Shown piece by piece: positions 16,204-26,679 of a stretch of 64,000 nt of DNA. A program made the position numbers and the translations under genes. Every line of letters starts with the position of its first letter. Position 1 is the stretch's first letter. Below the pieces are notes generated by a model. That model was not told the DNA's origin. It saw nothing but the letters and a program-made list of their open reading frames with translations, and made no database searches. The DNA is from Pseudomonadota bacterium (GTDB lineage: Bacteria > Myxococcota_A > Polyangia > Polyangiales > Polyangiaceae): the NCBI GenBank assembly GCA_023423895.1, contig JAFAER010000160.1, positions 118,327-182,326 of the forward strand, given 5' to 3'.

Positions 16204-18237
16204 TCACTTCTTCGACGGCGTTCCGCCGGCCGAAGCGCCGTGCCGCGCGCTCGTCTCGGGTAGGGCAGGGGGTGCGGACGCGGCGTGCGGGAGCGGATCG
16301 ACCGCTGGCGGCGGCGCGACGATGACCGCGCTCGGCGGGTCACCTCGATCCGACGACGCGTTCGTCGGCGTCGTCTCGGTCGACGAGCGAGTGAGGAACG
16401 CAGCGCCGGCCACACCGAGCAGGAGCAACATTACGAGACCACCGATGATCAGCGTGCGCTTCCGCGCCGAGGGCGGCGGCTCGGCCGTGGCCACGGCAAC
16501 GAGCTCCGGCACGACGTCGACCACGAACGGCGTTCGCGTCGAAGGCTGATGGTGGGGGGTGACCGGCAAAGCTCGGGGCGTCGTCGGCTGCTCGGCTTCG
16601 GGGAACGACGGCAGCGGGAGGGTCGCGAACGAAAACGACGGAGTGCTCGCGGCTGCCGCCGGCGAAGAGGGTGACAACGAGGATGGCGACGAGATCGCGG
16701 GAGGCGCCGGTGCCATCGAGCGTGGCGACACCTCCACTTCGCGGGCGACCGTCAAAGCGCCATCGTCGACGTCGCCGTCTTCCACGAGGTCCGCGACGTC
16801 GAGAGGAGAGTCGACGCGCGCCGGCTTCGCCGCGCGAATCGCCGCGGCGAGCTGCTCGAGATACGCGTCGTCCGGCGTGCTCTCCCGCGGGCCAGGCAGC
16901 TCGTCGTCGTCGCCGCTCGGCGGCGGAGCCGATGACGGCGGTGTGCTGCTCTCGAACGGCAGCGCGTGAGCGGGGAAGGGGGGACGCTGCGGAGGGCGAA
17001 CACGCGGTACGCCGGGCGGCGCCGGCGGCGTGAGCGCGTGCCGCGGTGTCGGCGGTCGTGGCGCGTACGACGTCTCGACGTCGGGCGCGGACGGGACGGC
17101 GATGCGGACCGGACCGGATGCGCTCGGAGCGGATTCCGACGTGCGCGACGACGCAGGAAGCACGGGCGGAGCCGACGGCGTCACCGCCGACATGGGGTCA
17201 CGGCTCGCCTCGGCGGTCGGAGGAGCCGCAAGGCTGTAGCTGCCCGAGCGCGCGGGTGGCGGAAGCGAACGTCGGCCGAGAGGATCGAGCTCCGCGCGAC
17301 GGGCGCGAATGTGCTCACCTGCGAGCTCGTTGACGAGCTGCGCGACCAGGCTTCCCTGCGCGACAGTCCCCGCGACGGCGCGGATGTTCGCCGCCATGTC
17401 CTGCGCGGTGCGGAATCGGAGCGCGCGGTCGAAGGCCAGCGCGCGCATCGTCACCTCGGCCAGACGTGCGTTCGGCGGGGGGATCTCCTCCTCGCGCTGT
17501 CGTTGCGCGATCCTCGCGGGGGTCGGGTCGTCGTAGAGACGGCGCTCCGTGAGCGCCTCCCAGAGCATGACGCCTACCGCATAGATGTCCGCGCGAGCGT
17601 CCTGCTGCTCCGCGACGTCCGCCGCGCTGCTGGACGCGATCGTCTCCGGAGATGCGTAGCCCAGGCCCTCGCTGCGCGCCGTGATCGTGACTGGACGCGG
17701 ACGGAAGACCGAGACGATGCGGGCGACGCCGTCCTTGCCGACGACGACGTTGGCTGGACAAAGCTCGCCGTGGAACACGCCGAGCGGAGCGTTGATGCCG
17801 TCGCGGAGCGAATGCAGCGCCGACAGTCCTCCGAGCACGTCGAGCAAGATGCGAGCGATGACGGCGTGCGAGACGACCGGCTCTTCCGGATGGACTCGGC
17901 GGGCCCGGGCGAGGCCGAGGAGCTCTTCGAGCGTGACGCCATCGATGAGCTCGGTGGCGATGTCGAGCCCGTCGATCGAGAGGTCGACGTGACGAACGCG
18001 CGCGATGTTCGGATGCCAGTTCTTCGCGAGGCATCGCGCATCGCGCAGGAGGATGGCCATCTCTTCGGCCGTGACGAGCGCGGCGTCCGGCTTCGACGTG
18101 CGCGCAAATCGATGCAGGACGAGGACGGACCCGTCGCTGCGCAGGGCGGCATACGAGCGTTGCGATCTCGGGCCGAGCTCGCGCAACACCCGATACGTCG
18201 CGATCGCGCTCTCTGGCTGCGCGCTCCCGTTCGCCAT
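16204..18237 (-). CDS. Membrane-anchored pseudokinase (Ser/Thr kinase fold without catalytic motifs)
   Basis: The protein has 677 residues. The N-terminal ~300 residues align with a Hanks kinase, including WHPNIARV, the SPE of the activation segment and the DIYAVGVMLWEAL helix. The catalytic elements are absent: the glycine loop is GPRSQRS (22-28), the ATP lysine position reads LVLHRF (His42), HRD-K-N is HGELCPAN (156-163) and DFG is replaced by VSV (175-177). A Pro/Ser/Ala-rich, disordered region of about 280 residues follows, then a membrane helix near the C-terminus (TLIIGGLVMLLLLGVAGAAF) and a short exported tail. It is unlikely to transfer phosphate and is probably a scaffold or allosteric partner. 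It is downstream of, and on the same strand as, the proline-rich kinase gene. Confidence 0.88.
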   Translation of the reverse strand: MANGSAQPESAIATYRVLRELGPRSQRSYAALRSDGSVLVLHRFARTSKPDAALVTAEEMAILLRDARCLAKNWHPNIARVRHVDLSIDGLDIATELIDGVTLEELLGLARARRVHPEEPVVSHAVIARILLDVLGGLSALHSLRDGINAPLGVFHGELCPANVVVGKDGVARIVSVFRPRPVTITARSEGLGYASPETIASSSAADVAEQQDARADIYAVGVMLWEALTERRLYDDPTPARIAQRQREEEIPPPNARLAEVTMRALAFDRALRFRTAQDMAANIRAVAGTVAQGSLVAQLVNELAGEHIRARRAELDPLGRRSLPPPARSGSYSLAAPPTAEASRDPMSAVTPSAPPVLPASSRTSESAPSASGPVRIAVPSAPDVETSYAPRPPTPRHALTPPAPPGVPRVRPPQRPPFPAHALPFESSTPPSSAPPPSGDDDELPGPRESTPDDAYLEQLAAAIRAAKPARVDSPLDVADLVEDGDVDDGALTVAREVEVSPRSMAPAPPAISSPSSLSPSSPAAAASTPSFSFATLPLPSFPEAEQPTTPRALPVTPHHQPSTRTPFVVDVVPELVAVATAEPPPSARKRTLIIGGLVMLLLLGVAGAAFLTRSSTETTPTNASSDRGDPPSAVIVAPPPAVDPLPHAASAPPALPETSARHGASAGGTPSKK

Positions 18238-18421
18238 CGGTGAACGAAGTCTACCTCAGCACACGATTGAACTCCTCCCCGAATGAAGCCAGACCGGCGC
18301 TTTGGTGCGAGCTCGCGGTCGATGTGGCAGAGCTCACTCAGCAACGAAGACAACGCTTGCGCTCACGCGATGAGCTCGATGCGCTTCAGGCTGAGCTTCG
18401 CGGATCGCTCTGCAGGGAAGA

Positions 18422-19873
18422 TCACTTCGCAGGAAAGAGATGGCGCTGCTTCCAGGCCGGCAGCTCGCGAAGATCCGCCCAGACCTCGCGCGCGCTCGTG
18501 TACCGGAAGGCTTCACGACGTCGAAGCATCTTGGCGATGAGCTGCCCGAGGGGCGTCCCGAGCTGCTCGGCGCGCTGGCGCGGCTCGCCCTCCGAGACCT
18601 GGCGCACGAGCTCCTGGTACGGCACGTCCATCTGCATCGCCGACTCACCCGTGAGCATCCAGTACAGGAGCAGGCCGACCTGGTAGAGGTCGCTCTGCCG
18701 GCTCGTGTAGCCGGTCGCGAGGATCTCCGGCGCCATGATGGCGTGGTGGACGACGTTCGGGCGGACGGCGGCCATCCCACGCAGCTCGTGGCTGATGCCG
18801 AAGTCGCTGATCTTCACCGTCGGCCGATCCGTGTGCGTGATGAGGACGTTCCCCGGATGGAGATCGTCGTGCACGACGTCGTTGTCGTGGAGGAACTGCA
18901 CGGCCGCCAGGAGCTGCCGCGAGATCTCGAGGACCAGTCCCTCCTGCATCGGCGTGCCGAGCATCATCTTCAGCGCGTGATCGCAGCGCTCGAGCGCCAG
19001 GTAGAAGAGATGGTCGTGCGTGAACGAGTCGTAGATGTAGACGACGTTCGGGTGCCGCAGCGAAAACAGGCGCTGGACCTCTTTCGCCCACTCGGCATGC
19101 ACCTCCGAGTAAGGGCGATTCGAGGGCCGCACCATCTTCACGGCGTAGATCTGATCGAACGGGCCGATGCACTCGTAGACGGCGCCGAACTCGCCCGCGC
19201 CGATGACGTCACGCACCTCGTACGTGCCGCGCGCGCCGGGCAGCTTCGAGCCGACCTGCGGGTATTGCACCATGATGCGCGGGAGCGCGACGTTCGGAGT
19301 CTGGAACGCCGCCGGTCGAGGTGGCACGGCGGGGATCGGTCCGCTGGTGGCTCCTCGGCTCGGCGATGCGGGAGGAACGCCGACGGACGGCATCGCCGGC
19401 GTCACTCCGACCTGGATGGCGGGGAGTGTGCCGCGCTCGGGCTTGTGCGGAGGAACCTGTGCCGTCGGGATCGGCACGCCGTGTTGCGGCGTCGCCGTCG
19501 GCGGGTACGGCGGATGAGCGTGCGCGTAGCCCGGCGTCGGCGGGATGATCTGGCTCTGGTACGGGTTGAGCCCTGGCGGGGGCGGAGCGCCCTGCAGCGT
19601 GGGAGCCGGACCGTACGGACCGGGAGGCGACGGTGAAGGCACGGGCGGCGGCGGCCCCATCCCCGGCCCGGGCATCGCCGGCATCGGCGGCCGCGGTTGC
19701 GACGCGGGCGCGGCCGGGAGGATGGGCGAGGGGACGATGCCGCTCGGATGTGTCGGCGGCCGCCCGAGTGGTGGCGTGTTGAACGTGCGCGGTGCGCTGC
19801 CTCCGCTGTGTCCACCCCCCGGAGGCGGCTCTCGAACGGATGATGGCGCCGGCGGCGGCCGCGAGTCACTCAC
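18422..19873 (-). CDS. Soluble Ser/Thr-type kinase with 200-residue proline-rich N-terminus
   Basis: The protein has 483 residues. Residues 1-200 are extremely rich in Pro, Gly and Ala (disordered). The kinase domain lies at about 218-475, at the C-terminus, an inverted order compared with the other kinases here. The glycine loop is GAGEFG (225-230), Lys246 is in AVKM, and DFG is at 357-359. The catalytic loop is HDDLHPGN (335-342): the Asp and Asn are kept, but Arg is Asp and Lys is His, resembling aminoglycoside- or ABC1-type small-molecule kinase loops. There is no membrane helix, so it is cytoplasmic. It lies between the VWA lipoprotein gene (upstream) and the pseudokinase gene (184 bases downstream), all on the minus strand. 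Confidence 0.88.
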   Translation of the reverse strand: MSDSRPPPAPSSVREPPPGGGHSGGSAPRTFNTPPLGRPPTHPSGIVPSPILPAAPASQPRPPMPAMPGPGMGPPPPVPSPSPPGPYGPAPTLQGAPPPPGLNPYQSQIIPPTPGYAHAHPPYPPTATPQHGVPIPTAQVPPHKPERGTLPAIQVGVTPAMPSVGVPPASPSRGATSGPIPAVPPRPAAFQTPNVALPRIMVQYPQVGSKLPGARGTYEVRDVIGAGEFGAVYECIGPFDQIYAVKMVRPSNRPYSEVHAEWAKEVQRLFSLRHPNVVYIYDSFTHDHLFYLALERCDHALKMMLGTPMQEGLVLEISRQLLAAVQFLHDNDVVHDDLHPGNVLITHTDRPTVKISDFGISHELRGMAAVRPNVVHHAIMAPEILATGYTSRQSDLYQVGLLLYWMLTGESAMQMDVPYQELVRQVSEGEPRQRAEQLGTPLGQLIAKMLRRREAFRYTSAREVWADLRELPAWKQRHLFPAK

Positions 19874-20028
19874 GCCAGTGACTCTACCCTCGGTGCCATC
19901 GGCGCACCACGGCGATCGAACGCCCGCCGCCGTCCGCTTCGGTCGTCATGACGGAAGAGCAAGCCGATACGAGGACGAGGAGCGCCCGCGTGCGAGTGGC
20001 TCGGCCTCGTCCCTGGCCTCCGTCCTCG

Positions 20029-21495
20029 TCAGAAGCCCATGTCGCGCATCCCGCTTGCGTTCATGTCGAGTGCCTCGCTGCGCTGGACCGCCTTCGGCTT
20101 CGCAGGCATCGACTGAGCGGACGCGCGGGCGGCCGCCACCTTCGTCTGCGCTTGCTCGATGCGCTTCTTCTCCGCTGGCGCCTTCACCACCCGCGCCTGC
20201 GCCGCGAGCGCGGCCTCCGCGCGGGCGAGCTCCTTGTCTGCGTCCATGAACTGGCCGTCGTTGATCCGCTGCGCGGCCGCCATCTGGATCTTCGCGGACT
20301 CCTGAATCGCCATGATCGCCTTCGTCCGGGAGCTGACGTGCGCGCTCACCGCGTTCGCGTCCCCCGTGAGCTGCGTTCGGGCGACGATCTCCTGCACGCG
20401 TTCGAGGTCGCTGTCCTGGGCATCGCGGAACCGCAGGCGCACGCTCGCCAGCGAGCGGGTCTGGCCTTCGAAGCGGGCGGGATCGGCGATGCGCACGCGT
20501 ACGAGCGCTTCGCGGTGCTGTCCAGCATGGAGCGCGCCGAGTGGAATCCGAAGCGCGCCGCCGTCGCTCCAGTCGGCTCGGATGCCGTCCGTGCCCATGA
20601 GCTGCACGCCCGGCGCAGGGACGATCTCGACGAACGAGTCGCTCGCGAGCGTCGCATCGAGAAGAGCGAGCTCGCCTGCGAGGATGCTCGCCATCTCGCG
20701 CGGCTCGCTGAGGTGATACAGACGGCCACTCGACTTCACCGCGAGCGCATTGAGTGTGCGTTCGTCGTAGTCGTTGCCGACACCGAGCGACGTCACCTGG
20801 GCACGGAAGCGTAGGCCACGCTCCGCGATCGCGCCGAGCGACTCGGGCGTGGACGGGCCGACGTTCGCGATCCCGTCCGAGATGACGACCACGCGGCGGA
20901 TGCTGTGTGTCGGTGGGGCGGCCGCGACCTGACCTTCTGCGAGCGTCAGACCTTCGAACATGTTCGTCGACCCGCTGACGGTCAGGCCGGCAATCGCGCG
21001 GAGGATGTCCTGCCGGGAGTGCGGGCCGAGCCGCGTCGGCGGGACGACGGTGCGCGCGTTGTCGGCGAACGCATCGAGCGCGACGATGTCGTCGTCCTTC
21101 AAGCTCCGGACGAGCATCGCTGCGGCGTTCCGTGCGCTTTCGATCTTCGCACCCGCCATCGAACCGGACGTGTCGACCACCAGCGCAAGCTCCATCGGTG
21201 GCCTCGTCTCCGGGCGCGCGTCCGGGACGTCGACCCATACGCCGAGGAACGTCTCGCTCGTACCGGACAGGAGCATGTCGCCCTCCGCAGCGGCGCCGAT
21301 CCACGCGCCGCTGGCGTTGTGCCCGGTCCTTTTCTCGTTCTCGGTCTCGTTCGTGCTCGGACGATCCGGCGATGACGCGACGGCGATCCCGTTCGCCTCC
21401 GGCGTCTTCGCCGGGGATGCCGCGCTTCCTTTGGCGCAGCCCGCACCGGCCATTGCCATCACCAGACCAAGCCCGACCATCGCTCCCTTGCGCAT
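20029..21495 (-). CDS. VWA-domain lipoprotein
   Basis: The protein has 488 residues. The signal peptide ends in AGAGC with lipid Cys20. A von Willebrand factor A domain at about 100-280 has the metal-binding MIDAS motif DTSGS (108-112), a downstream SGSTNMFEG (the Thr position) and ISDGIANVG. A beta-rich domain and a helical C-terminal segment follow, similar to other VWA proteins of the YfbK/inter-alpha-inhibitor type. It probably binds protein partners in the periplasm or at the outer membrane through Mg2+. I chose the ATG at 21493-21495 because AAGGGAG lies eight bases upstream and the lipobox then sits at the usual distance; a start 11 codons earlier is possible. It is divergent from the MacA-like gene. 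Confidence 0.88.
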   Translation of the reverse strand: MRKGAMVGLGLVMAMAGAGCAKGSAASPAKTPEANGIAVASSPDRPSTNETENEKRTGHNASGAWIGAAAEGDMLLSGTSETFLGVWVDVPDARPETRPPMELALVVDTSGSMAGAKIESARNAAAMLVRSLKDDDIVALDAFADNARTVVPPTRLGPHSRQDILRAIAGLTVSGSTNMFEGLTLAEGQVAAAPPTHSIRRVVVISDGIANVGPSTPESLGAIAERGLRFRAQVTSLGVGNDYDERTLNALAVKSSGRLYHLSEPREMASILAGELALLDATLASDSFVEIVPAPGVQLMGTDGIRADWSDGGALRIPLGALHAGQHREALVRVRIADPARFEGQTRSLASVRLRFRDAQDSDLERVQEIVARTQLTGDANAVSAHVSSRTKAIMAIQESAKIQMAAAQRINDGQFMDADKELARAEAALAAQARVVKAPAEKKRIEQAQTKVAAARASAQSMPAKPKAVQRSEALDMNASGMRDMGF

Positions 21496-21677
21496 GACGC
21501 TCGCTCCCTTGATGGTCCGGACGAGCATCGACGCTCCCCGAACGCCTGGAATTCGCCGCGCGCCCGGCTCTGCCGTGGCGGCTCGGGGCTCCGACGCATG
21601 TGGCAGACAAAGGATCTACGGCTCGTCGGCTTTGGGCTCGCGCCCGACACCCAACGCCCTAAGATTCGAGGGCTTCG

Positions 21678-22967
21678 ATGCTGAAAAAGGCCGCATCCTG
21701 GGTGATCCCGCTGCTCGTGCTGACGGCCGTCGCCTTCGGCATCTGGCGGTGGCAATCGAGCCGCGCTGCGCCGCCGATCACGTACCGCACAGTGCCGGTC
21801 GAAAAGCGCAAGATCGTGGCGCGGGTGACGGCGAGCGGCACGCTCCAGGCAACCGTGACGGTGCAGGTCGGTGCCCAGGTGAGCGGGCGCATCCAGAAGC
21901 TCAATGCCGACTACAACTCGACCGTGAAGAAGGGCGACATGATCGCCAAGATGGATCCGCAGCTCTTCATCGCGGCCGTCGAGCGCGAGAGAGCGAACTA
22001 CGCGGCCGCGAAGGCAGGGGTGGTGCGTGCCGAGGCGCAGCAGCGCGACGCCGATCTCGTGCTCAAGCGCGCCCGCTCTCTCGCCGAGCAGGGGCTGGCC
22101 TCCGCGGCCGAGCTCCAGACTGCGGAGACGAACGATGCGGTCGCGGTCGCGCAGACGGAGGTGGCGAAGGCGACGCTCCAGCAGGCCAGCGCGGCCCTTC
22201 ACCAGGCGCAGGTCAATCTCTCGTACACGGAGATTCACTCACCGATCGACGGCGTCGTCATCTCGCGCAACGTCGACGTCGGCCAGACGGTCGCTGCGTC
22301 GCTGCAGGCGCCGGTGCTCTTCACCATCGCCGAGGACCTGAAGAAGATGCAGGTCCACACCAGCGTCGCGGAGGGAGACGTCGGCCGGCTCGAGCCGGGG
22401 ATGGAGACGTGGTTCACGGTCGACGCGTTCCCGGGCCAGCGCTTCAAGGGGAAGATCGGCCAGATCCGGAACGCCGCGCAGACGGTGCAGAACGTCGTGA
22501 CGTACGATGCCGTGATCGACGTCGAGAACGAGGACCTGAAGCTCCGGCCGGGGATGACGGCCACGACGACGATCGTCTACGCGGAGAAGAGCGACGTGCT
22601 CTCGATCCCGAACGCCGCGATGCGCTTCAAGCCGCCGCCGGAGGTCGCGTCCGCGATCGCATCGTCGGCCGCGTCCGCAGGCCCGGCCGCGTCCCTCTCG
22701 GTCACCGCGGCGAGCTCCGGGGGTGGGGGCGGAGGCGCACGCGGTCGCCGGGGGGCCGGCGACAAGCCCGAGATGCACGAGCGGATGCTCTACGTGCTCA
22801 GGAACGGTCGTCCGGAGGCCGTCGACGTGAAGACCGGGCTCTCCGACGGGACGCTCACGGAGGTGACTGGCGGGCTCACGGAGGGAGACCAGGTGATCGT
22901 CGAGGCGAACGTCGCCGGCAAGCCTGCGGGCTCCGGCCCACCGGCGCGCATGGGACGGATGTTCTAG
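21678..22967 (+). CDS. MacA-type periplasmic adaptor of a tripartite efflux system
   Basis: The protein has 429 residues. An N-terminal membrane anchor (8-24) precedes a barrel-sandwich/lipoyl half-motif (about 58-95), a long coiled-coil hairpin (about 97-180), the second lipoyl half (SYTEIHSPIDGVVISRNV, 182-199) and beta-barrel domains. This is the HlyD/MacA family, which links an inner-membrane transporter to an outer-membrane TolC-type channel. The membrane-proximal domain carries an insertion rich in Ala, Ser and Gly (about 319-366) that most MacA proteins lack. It is followed by the ATPase and permease genes; no outer-membrane channel gene is in the window. Confidence 0.92.
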   Translation: MLKKAASWVIPLLVLTAVAFGIWRWQSSRAAPPITYRTVPVEKRKIVARVTASGTLQATVTVQVGAQVSGRIQKLNADYNSTVKKGDMIAKMDPQLFIAAVERERANYAAAKAGVVRAEAQQRDADLVLKRARSLAEQGLASAAELQTAETNDAVAVAQTEVAKATLQQASAALHQAQVNLSYTEIHSPIDGVVISRNVDVGQTVAASLQAPVLFTIAEDLKKMQVHTSVAEGDVGRLEPGMETWFTVDAFPGQRFKGKIGQIRNAAQTVQNVVTYDAVIDVENEDLKLRPGMTATTTIVYAEKSDVLSIPNAAMRFKPPPEVASAIASSAASAGPAASLSVTAASSGGGGGGARGRRGAGDKPEMHERMLYVLRNGRPEAVDVKTGLSDGTLTEVTGGLTEGDQVIVEANVAGKPAGSGPPARMGRMF

Positions 22968-22975
22968 GTCTCGTC

Positions 22976-23745
22976 GTGAGCGAAACACCCCTCATCCGCG
23001 TCGCCGATGTGAAGAAGGTCTACAAGACCGGCGACGTCGAGGTGCACGCGCTGCGCGGGGTCTCGCTCGACGTGTTCCCGGGAGAGTTCGTCGCGATCAT
23101 GGGCTCGTCGGGCTCCGGCAAGTCGACGCTGATGAACCTGCTCGGCTGCCTCGACCGGCCGAGCGCGGGCTCGTACGTGCTCGCCGGGCGCGAGGTCGCG
23201 CGGATGAACAGGAACGAGCTCGCCGAGGTCCGGAACGAAGTTCTCGGCTTCGTCTTCCAGAACTTCAACCTCCTCGCGCGTACCAGCGCGCTCGAGAACG
23301 TCGAGCTCCCGCTCGTCTATCGAGGCATCGGCGCGAGCGAGCGGCACCGCCGGGCGAAACGCGCCCTCGAGCGCGTCGGGCTCGGCGCGCGTCTCGACCA
23401 CACTCCGGCCCAGCTCTCGGGCGGACAGCAGCAGCGCGTCGCGATCGCGCGCGCGCTCGTCGGCGATCCCAAGGTCATCCTCGCGGACGAGCCCACCGGC
23501 AACCTCGACTCGCAGACGAGCGTCGACGTGATGGCGCTCTTCCAGGAGCTCGGCGCCGCCGGGATCACGATCGTGCTCGTAACCCACGAGCCCGACATCG
23601 CCGAGTGCGCGTCGCGCGTCATCGTGGTCAAGGACGGCAACATCGTGTCCGACCAGCGCCAGCGGCCGCGGCCTGCGCGCGAGACTTCGGCGCTCGTGGT
23701 CTCGAGCGTGCCTCCGCCAGGGCCGTCGAGCGAGGAGGGGCGCTC

Positions 23746-23749
<4 letters not shown>
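22976..23749 (+). CDS. MacB-type ABC transporter ATPase
   Basis: This is an ATPase of the LolD/MacB family with 257 residues. It has Walker A GSSGSGKS (43-50), a Q-loop in FVFQNFNLL, the signature LSGGQQQR, Walker B VILADEPTGNLD and the H-loop VTHE. The start is the GTG at 22976, eight bases after the adaptor stop. The gene ends inside the permease start (GTGA overlap), so all three are one transcript. In E. coli the MacB ATPase and permease are fused; here they are split. The last ~25 residues are Pro/Ser-rich and extend beyond the usual domain. The cargo is unknown: it could be a drug, peptide, siderophore or lipoprotein. Confidence 0.93.
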
Positions 23750-24975
<1,226 letters not shown>

Positions 24976-25007
24976 CCGCGCGTCGTTCGTGATATGCGAA
25001 GGGCCCG

Positions 25008-25607
25008 ATGAAGAAGACCGCGACCGAGCCGTTCGATTCCGAGTACTACGAGCGTTACTATGGCAGCTCCCGCACGCGCGTCCATTCGGCCGAGGAGGTC
25101 GGGAAGCTCTGCACCGCCGTCGTGTCCTTCATCGAGTGGTGGCAACACCCGCTCGAGACCGTGCTCGACGTCGGTGCTGGCGTGGGTCTCTGGCGCGACT
25201 GGTTCGCGAAGAAGCGGCCGCGCGTCGCCTATCGCTCGACGGAGTTCAGCGCCCACGCGTGTCGCGAATACGGACACGAGCAGCGGGACATCACGAAGTG
25301 GCGAGCGAAGGAGAAGTTCGACCTCGTCGTGTGCCAGGGTGTCTTGCCGTACGTCGACGATGCCGGCGCAGCCAAGGCGATCGAGAACCTCGCGGCGATG
25401 ACCGGGGGCTTCTTGTATCTCGAGGCGATCACGAAGCGCGACATCCGCGAGGTCTGCGACGAGACGCGCACGGACGTGAAGGTGCACGAGCGAACCGGCG
25501 CGTGGTACCGCGCGCGCCTGTCGAAGCACTTCGTCGAGGTCGGCTGCGGGATCTGGTCCAAGAAGGACGCGAGCGTCCTGTTCTACGAGCTCGAAGCCAG
25601 CGGCTGA
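25008..25607 (+). CDS. Class I SAM-dependent methyltransferase
   Basis: The protein has 199 residues. Motif I is VLDVGAGVGLWRDWF (about 53-67). An acidic residue follows strand 2 (YRSTEFS), motif post-I/II is present, and the motif IV-like strand FDLVVCQGVLPYV appears near 105. This is the methyltransf_11/25-type fold. The acceptor is not evident; the lack of an added domain suggests a small molecule. It follows the permease gene by 32 bases on the same strand but need not be functionally linked. It converges with the hydrolase gene. Confidence 0.85.
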   Translation: MKKTATEPFDSEYYERYYGSSRTRVHSAEEVGKLCTAVVSFIEWWQHPLETVLDVGAGVGLWRDWFAKKRPRVAYRSTEFSAHACREYGHEQRDITKWRAKEKFDLVVCQGVLPYVDDAGAAKAIENLAAMTGGFLYLEAITKRDIREVCDETRTDVKVHERTGAWYRARLSKHFVEVGCGIWSKKDASVLFYELEASG

Positions 25608-25625
25608 TCGTTCGATCTGGTCGGC

Positions 25626-26582
25626 TCACGCGGTGAGCAAGAAGTCGGCGATCGGCGCGAAGACCCTCGGCTGCGCGCCTTTGCAGAGGAAGAGATCGGC
25701 ATGGCCGATCGGCATCTCCGCGTCGCCCACGAACAAGATCTCCTTGTGCGTCGACCCGATGGCATCGAACGTATGCCGTGACGTCGCCGGCAACACGATC
25801 CCGTCGTCGTTCGCGACGACGCAGAAGAAGGGATGTCTCATCTCGGGGAGGCGCGCCGACACGTTGACGCCGCGAATGACGAGATCGCCGCGGCGGATCC
25901 ATTCGGCGATCTCGCGATTGATCACCGGATGTGGATCCTCGACGGTCTGGACCATGCGCGCGGCCTGCGAGAGATCCGTCGAGCGCTCGTTCAGGTAGAC
26001 GGAGAGAAGCGAAGGGGCGATCTTCGAGACCACGGGCAGCGCGATGCGTGCGAGCCGGCGGGTGTTCTTCATCCGCATCAGGCCGGCGAGGCGCGGGGAG
26101 CCGAACGCGAACCGGACGATCGGGTGCGCCTCTCTCCATGTAACGAGGCCTGCCATGGAGACGAGGGCATGAACGGGCGCGTCCTTCACGACGGCCACGT
26201 GCGCGAAGGAGAGGGCAGTTCCGAGGCTGCAGCCGACGAGATCGAGCTTGTCCGCTCCGGTCGTCGTCTGCGCGAGGACATGGGTGATGGCGGCGCCGAG
26301 ATCGTCGACGGCAAGGTCGCCCATGTCGTAGCGGTGATTCCCTCGCGCGCGGATCGAGCGCCCCTGTCCGCGGAGATCGACGGTCCACACTTCGAGGCCG
26401 CGCGCCGCCAGACATTCGACCATCGAAGGGCCGTTCGGGTGGAAGCTGAAGATGAACGAGTTCATCCCGTACCCCGGGACGACGAGAACAGGACGTCCGC
26501 GCACGTCACGTTTCGGGCGGTAGCGCGTGACGGCGAGGCGCCAGCCGGCGCGGTTGTCGACGAGGAAGCGATCGACGTTCAT
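25626..26582 (-). CDS. Alpha/beta hydrolase (PHA-synthase-like group)
   Basis: The protein has 318 residues. VLVVPGYGMNSFIF is the oxyanion strand-loop, VGCSLGTALS the nucleophile elbow (Ser in GCSLG), and GHADLF near the C-terminus holds the catalytic His, with Asp expected in the VVANDDGIVLP strand. The wide sequence between elbow and His resembles PhaC-like and esterase-type hydrolases. No signal peptide is seen. I took the ATG at 26580-26582 (MNVDRF) as the start because the frame upstream turns arginine-rich. It is 97 bases downstream of the RlmI-type gene on the same strand. Confidence 0.83.
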   Translation of the reverse strand: MNVDRFLVDNRAGWRLAVTRYRPKRDVRGRPVLVVPGYGMNSFIFSFHPNGPSMVECLAARGLEVWTVDLRGQGRSIRARGNHRYDMGDLAVDDLGAAITHVLAQTTTGADKLDLVGCSLGTALSFAHVAVVKDAPVHALVSMAGLVTWREAHPIVRFAFGSPRLAGLMRMKNTRRLARIALPVVSKIAPSLLSVYLNERSTDLSQAARMVQTVEDPHPVINREIAEWIRRGDLVIRGVNVSARLPEMRHPFFCVVANDDGIVLPATSRHTFDAIGSTHKEILFVGDAEMPIGHADLFLCKGAQPRVFAPIADFLLTA

Positions 26583-26679
26583 GAAACGGCTCGAGCAGGT
26601 GCACCCATAGCACGCCGGCTCGCGAGACCGCCCATGCGCTGCCGAAGCGCAGCCGAGCGTGGAAGCTCGACCGACGCGC

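Noticed and set aside
21042..21527. CCGGACGAGC, a half of the 9560 palindrome, recurring near the VWA gene
   Set aside because: Both copies encode Met-Leu-Val-Arg in the minus-strand frame, so they reflect codon choice and are not operators.
20960..22970. N-terminal part of a 929-codon + frame leading into the ABC ATPase
   Set aside because: The frame is antisense to the VWA gene and out of frame with the adaptor gene; only the portion from the GTG at 22976 is family-like.
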